This document shows positions 44,899 to 52,106 of a DNA stretch of 64,000 nt, in pieces. Each line of letters begins with the position of its first letter. Within the stretch, counting starts at the first letter, position 1. The position numbers and the translations under genes are program-made. Origin of the DNA: Bacteroides faecalis (GTDB lineage Bacteria; Bacteroidota; Bacteroidia; Bacteroidales; Bacteroidaceae). The notes beneath the pieces were generated by a model that was given only the letters and a program-made list of their open reading frames with translations, did not search any database and was not told the DNA's origin. The stretch lies in the NCBI RefSeq assembly GCF_003865075.1, contig NZ_BHWB01000007.1:1-64000 (forward strand). The letters run 5' to 3'.

Positions 44899-45501
44899 TT
44901 ATATCCGGTCGGCTTCTACGTAACCATTCATCACTGCATAGATTGTCAAACCGGATACAGATTTGATTCCGAGTTTTTCTGTAATATTTTTCCGGTGTGT
45001 AATAACAGTTGTTAAGCTGATATTCAGTTTGTCGGCTATCTCTTTGTTGATTAACCCTTTTGTGATGAGTACGAGTACTTCAATCTCACGAGGAGAAAGA
45101 ATTTCCTGATGAGGCTCAACTGTATGGATTGGTGGCATATCTTTTACCGGATAACCGTTGTGATGAGCGTGTTGGTGCAGTTTCAGAATGTTTTTTACTA
45201 GCTCCTCTTCGGGTTCGTAGATATTTAAAACCGGAATTCCGGAAAGCTGGAATTGTGGACTGTCACTTGCCAGTACAATTGTTTTTCGTTTCCGCGGAAG
45301 AAAAAAAACATTGTGTTCTACGTAGATTTGTACTGAAATAAAATAATGAGCATACATGTCTGGGGTATCGTCCATTAATTCATTAAAACTGTGGAAAATA
45401 CGGATGATTGCCATTGGAATGATTTCTTCCAATATGGACTTTAACCCTAAGCAAGTGAGAGTGTTTGCCTCTACAATAGCTATTTCCGGTTGATGGTTCA
45501 T
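44899..45501 (-). CDS. LuxR/NarL-type regulator with degenerate receiver domain
   Basis: 200 residues. The C-terminal part (about 133-195) is a clear GerE/LuxR helix-turn-helix: ILSPREIEVLVLITKGLINKEIADKLNISLTTVITHRKNITEKL. The N-terminal 120 residues align with receiver domains in length and start (IAIVEANTLTCLGLKSILE), but the acidic pair is E-A, the phospho-acceptor position falls in FISVQIYVEH with no Asp, and the conserved Lys region is NIYEPEEE. So it is probably not controlled by phosphorylation. Its ATG overlaps the stop of the upstream lipoprotein gene (ATGA), showing coupling. The likely targets are this cluster and the TonB receptor downstream. Confidence 0.87.
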   Translation of the reverse strand: MNHQPEIAIVEANTLTCLGLKSILEEIIPMAIIRIFHSFNELMDDTPDMYAHYFISVQIYVEHNVFFLPRKRKTIVLASDSPQFQLSGIPVLNIYEPEEELVKNILKLHQHAHHNGYPVKDMPPIHTVEPHQEILSPREIEVLVLITKGLINKEIADKLNISLTTVITHRKNITEKLGIKSVSGLTIYAVMNGYVEADRI

Positions 45502-46325
45502 AATTTTTGTTGTTTAAACAATGTTTCGAAATCTATTTCATCAAATTTGAAAACACTCTCATTGAAGAATTTGTGTCTTGGACAGTCACATATAATCATA
45601 TCAAAATCTTTTGCAGATTCAATTGGAATCATTAGCTCATATTTGGATTTGTCTTTTTCCCGGTATTCCCAGATTGCCACTTTCTTTTGAACATCGATTA
45701 TATGGATGTATATTTGACTAGGTTCGGTGGGAGAGTCCTGTATTTTGTTCTCCAGTTCAATGTGGTAAAGTGACTCAGATTTCTTTTCTAATTTCTGTAT
45801 ACCAGAGAAATAGTATTCCATACCATAATATGCATATGTGGAATCTGTAAGGAAACGTCGGAAAGGCATATCTACTTCACAAGGATCGAAGATATAATAT
45901 TGGTTTTGGTATAAGTGCAGAGGTATCCAGTCGGTTGGTAAATCAAGCAGGTCAATTTTATGTAATGGTGGCATTTGTTGCTCTAGTCTGTAACTATTCC
46001 ATCCATCCAACTGGTTCATGTCGTTTTCGGGATCAAATATAGGCTGAGATATCTTTTTATAAGATATAGAGTTTTTATCAGGTTCAATGAAAATGTTCGC
46101 ATTCAAGTATTCTTTCCCATCTTCTTTATCAAACTCTTTGAGGAAGAAAGTGGTATCATTCTCAATAAAATGTCCCATAACAATTATATTATAATTATCA
46201 TTGAGCACAGTATCTTTGAACTCTTTGGGAGTATGGGCACATTTTATCACTTTTACTTGCTGACAGCCTATGATTCCACTTAAGAATAGGGCACTTAATA
46301 TAGTAAGCAATATTGTTTTCATCAT
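45498..46325 (-). CDS. lipoprotein of a new paralogous pair (copy 2)
   Basis: 275 residues; the signal peptide ends LSGIIGC, so a lipoprotein. It shares with the gene at 46474 the motif GxF(I/V)ENDTTF near residue 50, a (T/D)WIP(L/I) stretch near 145 and the terminal FDEIDFETLFKQQ. Middle part beta-rich. No known family recognised. It overlaps the LuxR-type gene by 4 bases. Membership of an envelope sensor unit that informs the LuxR protein is inference from coupling. Confidence 0.72.
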   Translation of the reverse strand: MMKTILLTILSALFLSGIIGCQQVKVIKCAHTPKEFKDTVLNDNYNIIVMGHFIENDTTFFLKEFDKEDGKEYLNANIFIEPDKNSISYKKISQPIFDPENDMNQLDGWNSYRLEQQMPPLHKIDLLDLPTDWIPLHLYQNQYYIFDPCEVDMPFRRFLTDSTYAYYGMEYYFSGIQKLEKKSESLYHIELENKIQDSPTEPSQIYIHIIDVQKKVAIWEYREKDKSKYELMIPIESAKDFDMIICDCPRHKFFNESVFKFDEIDFETLFKQQKL

Positions 46326-46473
46326 TTTTATGTGTTACATGAAAATCCGTTAGCGGGATTGATTGGTTAATGAATTGTTTAGTAAAAGGTTGTGAGTAAT
46401 CTAATTAGCGCGCTAAGTTCGATAAATCAGTTGTTATATACAAATGTTTTATAAGATTGTCTGAAATATTATG

Positions 46474-47391
46474 TTATTGTTCCTGTTGTTTAAATAAAGA
46501 ATCGAAGTCAATCTCATCAAAATCAACATTGGTATCTTCTGGCATATCAGTAGAATTCCAGCATATTGCATCGAGTAGAGGAGCTGTATCTTTAGCTATA
46601 TATAATGTGTGCCATTTTCTGCCACTCTCTTGATCATCCGTTGTGATAATAGCTATTTTACGTTCTGCATCTATTATTTGCAAGTCAAGATGACATCGAT
46701 TATCATAGCGTATTAAATCAAAAAGATAGTGAGTTGGGCTAACTCGTTTAAATGATTGAATGATGTAAGGAACTGGACCGTCCATATCTCGTTTAATATA
46801 TAAGGAATCAGTAAAGAAAGAAGTGTAATAAGCATATAACTCATTCATATAATATGTGTTTTGAAAAGAGCAAATTGGAATCCAGGTTTTTGGAAAGTCA
46901 TCGGATAATGTATGCTTAGGGAAAGCTTGTGGATGCTTTTCTCGGAGATATTTTAATTGATAATCAAAATCTTCTACATCCGAATGATCTGATAGATATG
47001 TAGAGGCATAATTAAGTACTTGTTGGTAACTTTTCGATTGGCGATCTCTTTCAATATAGATATCTTCATATTCAGGACACCCATTGTAAGCATTTGTTGC
47101 AGACCGATATAAAAATGTGGTATCATTTTCTACAAATGGACCTTTCTTTGCATAACGGTAAATGCTTTTCTTTAAAGAATTGGTAGGTGTGGACACAATC
47201 GAATCTGTAAGGGTAGCTTCTACAGTATCAACACTTTGTGTCGGTATTACTTCTGTAATTTCGACATTTGTATTATTATTGTCAGCCATAGCAACCGTTT
47301 GTGTATTACTACCAGGGCTTTTGGATGTACAAGACATCATTCCGAACAGTAACCCTACTGTTAGTCCAATGAAAATAAATGTGTGTTTCAT
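46474..47391 (-). CDS. lipoprotein of a new paralogous pair (copy 1)
   Basis: 305 residues; lipobox LLFGMMSC, then a Ser/Thr/Asn-rich linker of about 50 residues (CTSKSPGSNTQTV onward) before the folded part. Shares KKGPFVENDTTF, KTWIPICSFQNTYY and the terminal VDFDEIDFDSLFKQQ with the 45498 gene; overall identity is low but the order of blocks is the same. This points to a tandem duplication that has diverged. The 148-bp gap between the two may hold a promoter, so they need not be one transcript. Confidence 0.72.
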   Translation of the reverse strand: MKHTFIFIGLTVGLLFGMMSCTSKSPGSNTQTVAMADNNNTNVEITEVIPTQSVDTVEATLTDSIVSTPTNSLKKSIYRYAKKGPFVENDTTFLYRSATNAYNGCPEYEDIYIERDRQSKSYQQVLNYASTYLSDHSDVEDFDYQLKYLREKHPQAFPKHTLSDDFPKTWIPICSFQNTYYMNELYAYYTSFFTDSLYIKRDMDGPVPYIIQSFKRVSPTHYLFDLIRYDNRCHLDLQIIDAERKIAIITTDDQESGRKWHTLYIAKDTAPLLDAICWNSTDMPEDTNVDFDEIDFDSLFKQQEQ

Positions 47392-47430
47392 GTCTTATTT
47401 TTTTTGTTAGTTTTTTCTATTGTGAATCAG

Positions 47431-49089
47431 CTATATTTTAGTTTCCTGATAGAGAGCGGCAGCTTCTGCGCATCTCTCCCCATCCACTCCTGCGGAAACA
47501 ATCCCACCTGCATAGCCGGCACCTTCTCCACAAGGGAATAACCCGCGAATAGTTACGTGCTGCAATGTATCTTTATCCCGTACGATCCGGACAGGAGAAG
47601 AGGTACGTGTTTCCACACCAATCATAACAGCTTCGTTCGTAAGGAATCCATGACAACTTTTACCAAATTGCTGAAATCCAAGTGACAATCGCTTGCTAAT
47701 AAACTCAGGCATCCAGAAATGAAGTGGAGAAGAGATCAATCCCGGACTGTAAGAAGACTCCGGCAAATCATAACTTAACTTCTTACGAGTGAAATCCAAC
47801 ATTCGTTGTGCCGGTGCTGTTTGCCGTCTGCCTCCTTGCAACCAACATTGCCGCTCCAATTCTTCCTGAAAATGCAAAACCGGAAGAATCTGAGAATTAA
47901 TAGTTGAAAGTTGTGCCTTTGTAAGAGCCGGATTAAAAGCAAGCAACTGCTCATCCTGTTGTGCAGCCAATTCTTCATTCTTCATTCTTAATTCTTCATT
48001 TGCCACCTCTTGCGGTTGGATTTCCACAACCATTCCCGAGTTACTCCATCGTGAACCCCGATTAGAGGGAGACATACCGTTTACCACTACCTGTTTTGGT
48101 CCGCTGGCTGCGGGGACAATGAATCCACCGGGGCACATACAGAAACTATATACTCCACGTCCTTCTATCTGAGTGACAAAGCTATATTCGGCAGCAGGGA
48201 GATATTTCCCTCTTCCGTTTTTATTGTGATACTGTATCTGATCAATAAGAATAGCCGGATGTTCCAAACGAACACCTACGGCAATTCCTTTTGCTTCGAT
48301 AGTCACACTATTTGCTGCTAACCAACGGTATACATCTCTTGCAGAATGTCCTGTTGCCAGTATTACTGGTCCTAAAAATGTTTTTCCTGTATTTGTCTCT
48401 ATTCCTTTAACTTCGTTATTCTCAATAATTAAAGCATCCATTCGTGTCTGAAAATGTACCTCACCGCCGCATTCGATAATTGTATTTCTCATGTTCTCAA
48501 TGACACGTGGGAGTTTATCTGTCCCTATGTGTGGGTGTGCATCCACTAATATAGCAGTAGCAGCTCCATGCTGACAGAATACATTCAGAATTTTATCAAC
48601 ATTTCCTCTTTTCTTGCTTCGGGTATAGAGTTTACCATCTGAATAAGCTCCCGCACCTCCTTCTCCAAAACTATAATTGGACTCAGGATTTATCAGGTGT
48701 TCCCGGCTGATTTGCGCCAGATCTTTTTTCCGTTCACGTACATCTTTTCCACGTTCCACAATTACCGGTCGCATTCCGAGTTCAATAAGACGTAATGCTG
48801 CAAATAATCCTCCGGGACCTGCACCGACTACGATTACTTGTGGCTTCCCTTCTACATTATTATATATAGTATGTTCATATTCATCGTCTGTAGGTATCTC
48901 ATTGAGGTAGATGCGGACTTTCAGATTGACAAAAATAGTACGTTGGCGAGCATCAATGCTACGTTTTAATATACGGGTAGCAGTAATGTTACGGAGATTC
49001 AGCCCCTTCTCTTTCACAAGATATTCTTTTAATAGTTGTTCGTCAGCTGCAATTTCGGGGAGAATGCGGAGTTGATATTCTTGGATCAT
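47431..49089 (-). CDS. FAD-dependent oxidoreductase (COG2509 type)
   Basis: 552 residues. PQVIVVGAGPGGLFAALRLIELG is the dinucleotide fold near residue 83; GEGGAGAYSDGKLYTR near 145, ATGHSARDVY near 245 and GLFPCGEGAGYAGGIVSAGVDG near 525 are typical of the COG2509 uncharacterised dehydrogenases. Cytoplasmic, substrate unknown. Residues about 364-405 (NEELRMKNEELAAQQD ... AQLSTINSQI) are encoded by a low-complexity insertion resembling an intergenic repeat, in frame (see findings). It is transcribed leftwards, 46 bp after radA. Confidence 0.85.
   Translation of the reverse strand: MIQEYQLRILPEIAADEQLLKEYLVKEKGLNLRNITATRILKRSIDARQRTIFVNLKVRIYLNEIPTDDEYEHTIYNNVEGKPQVIVVGAGPGGLFAALRLIELGMRPVIVERGKDVRERKKDLAQISREHLINPESNYSFGEGGAGAYSDGKLYTRSKKRGNVDKILNVFCQHGAATAILVDAHPHIGTDKLPRVIENMRNTIIECGGEVHFQTRMDALIIENNEVKGIETNTGKTFLGPVILATGHSARDVYRWLAANSVTIEAKGIAVGVRLEHPAILIDQIQYHNKNGRGKYLPAAEYSFVTQIEGRGVYSFCMCPGGFIVPAASGPKQVVVNGMSPSNRGSRWSNSGMVVEIQPQEVANEELRMKNEELAAQQDEQLLAFNPALTKAQLSTINSQILPVLHFQEELERQCWLQGGRRQTAPAQRMLDFTRKKLSYDLPESSYSPGLISSPLHFWMPEFISKRLSLGFQQFGKSCHGFLTNEAVMIGVETRTSSPVRIVRDKDTLQHVTIRGLFPCGEGAGYAGGIVSAGVDGERCAEAAALYQETKI
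47969..48001. repeat. TTCATTCTTAATT-type repeat inside the FAD oxidoreductase gene
   Basis: The plus strand shows repeated units of TTCATTC and TTAATTC. The 17-mer ATTCTTCATTCTTAATT (47977-47993) recurs exactly in the thrA-apgM intergenic gap at 54547-54563. Low-complexity repeats of this type are usually between genes in Bacteroides. Confidence 0.7.
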
Positions 49090-49135
49090 TAATAGTCGAT
49101 TTATTATATGATTACGATTTCTAGCTTATTTAATT

Positions 49136-50503
49136 TTATCCGAATAATGCCCGGAAAGCTTCTTCTACTTTTCTCACCGGCACTAATTCTATTTTGAGTT
49201 TTTGGGTATCTATCCCTTGCAGATTATATTTAGGCAATAAGAATCGTTTGAATCCCAGCTTCTCAGCTTCTCCGATACGTTGCTCGATTCGGTTTACCGG
49301 GCGTATTTCTCCTGACAAACCGATTTCACCTGCCATACAAACTTCCGGTTCGATAGCTGCATCCATATTGGAAGAAAGAATAGCACTGATGACTGGCAGA
49401 TCAATAGCAGGATCATTTACTTTCAGTCCTCCGGCAATATTCAGAAAAACATCTTTTTGTGCCAGTTTAAAGCCGACACGTTTCTCAAGCACAGCCAGCA
49501 GCATATTCATTCTTCGTATATCAAAGCCGGTTGCCGAACGTTGAGGGTTTCCATAAACAGCCGAACTCACCAAAGCCTGTGTTTCAATCAGAAACGGACG
49601 GACTCCTTCGATGGCGGAAGCAATAGCAACACCGCTCATCCCTTCATGATCCTGACTTAGTAATAATTCCGAAGGATTACTAACCTGACGCAAACCATCC
49701 TGACGCATTTCGTAAATACCCAATTCCGCTGTACTTCCGAAACGATTCTTGATGCTACGGAGAATACGATACATATAATGTTGGTCTCCTTCGAACTGAA
49801 GGACAGTATCTACGATATGTTCCAGCACTTTCGGTCCGGCAATACTTCCTTCCTTATTTATATGTCCGATTAAAAATACCGGAGTATGGGTTTCTTTGGC
49901 AAAACGAAGAATAGAAGCTGAGCATTCGCGTACCTGAGCAATGCTTCCGGGAGAAGATTCTATATTTTCCGTTGAAATAGTCTGTATAGAATCTATAATG
50001 ACCAGATCCGGAGAAGTGTTTTTTATATGCACATAAATCTGTTCCAATGAAGTCTCGCAAACAATGAGACAATCACTGGAAATATCGGATAGACGATCGG
50101 CACGAAGTTTTAATTGCCGGGCACTTTCTTCTCCTGATATATAAAGAATCCTCCTTTCCGGCATTCGGAGGACAGTTTGCATTACTAGAGTTGATTTTCC
50201 GATTCCTGGTTCGCCTCCAATCAATACTAATGAGCCCGGTACAAGTCCGCCACCTAATACACGGTTTAATTCATCATCGTGCATATTAATACGCGGTTCA
50301 TCGTCTGCTTCTATTTCGCCGAGAGTAAGAGGTTTTGCTTTTTGAGTTTCGATACCGGAAACCGGGCGTCGGTTCGTTGGCTCTTTTCGTACAATCTCTT
50401 CCACATACGTGTTCCACTCTCCACACGATGGACATTTTCCTACCCATTTGGGAGACTCTTGCCCACAGTTGCTGCATATATATACTGTCTTTTCTTTAGC
50501 CAT
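49136..50503 (-). CDS. radA: DNA repair ATPase RadA
   Basis: 455 residues, normal length. N-terminal zinc finger CSNCGQESPKWVGKCPSCGEW, RecA-like ATPase with Walker A GGEPGIGKSTLVMQ near 95, the RadA signature IKNRFGST near 250, and a C-terminal Lon-protease-like domain (about 290-455, GGLKVNDPAIDLPV ... GEIGLSGEIRPV). It drives branch migration of recombination intermediates in the cytoplasm. Nothing odd was seen. Confidence 0.97.
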   Translation of the reverse strand: MAKEKTVYICSNCGQESPKWVGKCPSCGEWNTYVEEIVRKEPTNRRPVSGIETQKAKPLTLGEIEADDEPRINMHDDELNRVLGGGLVPGSLVLIGGEPGIGKSTLVMQTVLRMPERRILYISGEESARQLKLRADRLSDISSDCLIVCETSLEQIYVHIKNTSPDLVIIDSIQTISTENIESSPGSIAQVRECSASILRFAKETHTPVFLIGHINKEGSIAGPKVLEHIVDTVLQFEGDQHYMYRILRSIKNRFGSTAELGIYEMRQDGLRQVSNPSELLLSQDHEGMSGVAIASAIEGVRPFLIETQALVSSAVYGNPQRSATGFDIRRMNMLLAVLEKRVGFKLAQKDVFLNIAGGLKVNDPAIDLPVISAILSSNMDAAIEPEVCMAGEIGLSGEIRPVNRIEQRIGEAEKLGFKRFLLPKYNLQGIDTQKLKIELVPVRKVEEAFRALFG

Positions 50504-50661
50504 TATTTTGTAATTCAGGTTAGAAAATAACTTTACTCAGGTTGCTTTTTGGACAAAAGTAAGTATAAATACCTCAAAGCACAAAACAAATCTCACTGAT
50601 TGTTTGTAAACTGGCAGAGAAAATTATTCGGTTAATAAAGATGGCTCCGACCTTCTTTCTG

Positions 50662-51699
50662 TTAAATCGTTATTTCTCCAGCCATTGATCGATTCATTCG
50701 GTCACGTACCTCATCCGGTGTATAACCATGTCCCAGCAGGAACATTAATTTGGTTACTGCTGATTCAGTTGTACTGTCATAACCACAGACAACTCCTGCT
50801 TGTAACAATTGATACCCTGTTTCATACCGCTCCATTTCTACCATTCCGGCATTGCACTGTGTTACATTGACTATCACAATTCCTTGTGCACTAGCCTGGC
50901 AAAGCCGCCGTATAAACCACTCTTTTCGTGGAGCATTACCTGAACCGTATGTTTCGAGTACCACAGCTTTCAATCCTTCAATTCCCAGAATCGTAGCAAC
51001 CACATTTTCCTGAATACCAGGGAAAAGTTTAAGTACTACCACATTGGTATCCAGTAAATAATGAGGTTTTAATTTCCGTTCCTCTTTATAAGTACGAATT
51101 TGCACATTATTATATTTAATATGGATACCTGCTTCCGCCAATACCGGGTAATTAAACGAACGGAACGCATTGAAATTCTCCGCGTTCATTTTTGTAGTAC
51201 GGTTTCCTCTCATTAAATGGTTTTCAAAGAAAATGCAGACTTCTGGTACAAGAGGTTTCCCTTCTTTGGTTTGTGCAGCTGCAATTTCAATGCTTGTCAT
51301 TAGGTTTTCTTTTCCATCCGTTCGTAATACTCCGATGGGGAGTTGAGAACCGGTCAATATAACGGGCTTTTCCAGGTCTTCCAACATAAAACTTAATGCA
51401 GAAGCAGTGTAAGCCATCGTATCTGTGCCGTGCAAAATAACAAAGCCATGATAACGATTGTAGTTCTCTTGGATAATATGTACCAATTTTCTCCACATAT
51501 CCGGTTCCATATCCGAAGAATCCATAGGAGGATCAAACTGATATGTGTCGATTGGGAAGTTGAATTTCTGTAGTTCAGGTATCTGTTTTTGCAGTTGTTC
51601 GAAGTTGAAGTTTTCGAGTGCGCCTGTTTGAGCGTTTTCGATCATTCCAATCGTGCCGCCGGTGTATATTAACAATACGGAAGTATATGGTGAATTCAT
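50662..51699 (-). CDS. ansA: type I (cytoplasmic) L-asparaginase
   Basis: 345 residues. The two threonine motifs are YTGGTIGMIE near residue 12 and HGTDTMAYTASALSFML near 95, with GSQLPIG near 117 and a C-terminal GNAPRKEWFI. There is no signal peptide, so it is the cytosolic type I form that hydrolyses asparagine to aspartate and ammonia. Its product aspartate is the precursor used by the divergent thrA operon. The gap to the radA start is 158 bp. Confidence 0.95.
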   Translation of the reverse strand: MNSPYTSVLLIYTGGTIGMIENAQTGALENFNFEQLQKQIPELQKFNFPIDTYQFDPPMDSSDMEPDMWRKLVHIIQENYNRYHGFVILHGTDTMAYTASALSFMLEDLEKPVILTGSQLPIGVLRTDGKENLMTSIEIAAAQTKEGKPLVPEVCIFFENHLMRGNRTTKMNAENFNAFRSFNYPVLAEAGIHIKYNNVQIRTYKEERKLKPHYLLDTNVVVLKLFPGIQENVVATILGIEGLKAVVLETYGSGNAPRKEWFIRRLCQASAQGIVIVNVTQCNAGMVEMERYETGYQLLQAGVVCGYDSTTESAVTKLMFLLGHGYTPDEVRDRMNRSMAGEITI

Positions 51700-51863
51700 A
51701 GGTTGATTTTATGCTTATATTTTCTGCAAATATAGCAATATAATCCATATTCAATAACAATATGTCATAAAAGTGCGAGGGCACTCCAGAGAGTGAGAAA
51801 GAGCAAAGATTCTTTTTATTAGAAAAATATAGAAAAATGTGATAGATTGAATGTTTTTATTAT

Positions 51864-51871
51864 TACTTTTG
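51864..51871 (+). promoter_or_regulatory. possible -7 element of the thr operon
   Basis: TACTTTTG matches TAnnTTTG, 37 bp before the leader-peptide ATG. The -33 region has no TTTG at 19-21 bp. Confidence 0.4.
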
Positions 51872-51907
51872 CGACACTTATCAAAAACAATAGTAGAACA
51901 AAGGACA

Positions 51908-51973
51908 ATGATGAATTACTATCCACATACAGTCACATCCATGTGCATGTGCACCATGACCCTTAGGGGTTGA
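51908..51973 (+). CDS. thr operon leader peptide, 21 residues
   Basis: ATG ATG AAT TAC TAT ... TGA encodes 21 residues whose second half is THr/Met/Cys-rich: HTVTSMCMCTMTLRG (four Thr, three internal Met, two Cys). It stands 134 bp before thrA and about 30 bp after the predicted transcription start, as expected for an attenuation leader whose codons sense charged tRNA-Thr and tRNA-Met. Several short stems follow (CGTGA/TCACG at about 51993; GCCTT/AAGGC at about 52003-52017; CTGTAT/ATACAG at about 52058-52079), but I could not draw a convincing terminator with a T run. So the leader is well supported by content, while the mechanism is open. Confidence 0.55.
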   Translation: MMNYYPHTVTSMCMCTMTLRG

Positions 51974-52106
51974 GGATAGTTTTGTGTGTCTACGTGATTC
52001 ACGCCTTGGAAAAAGGCAAAATTCAATTTATAATATTTTCGTAAAACAACCAATCGTACTGTATTTTAAGATATATACAGGACATTGCATTTAAATAAGT
52101 ATCTTC

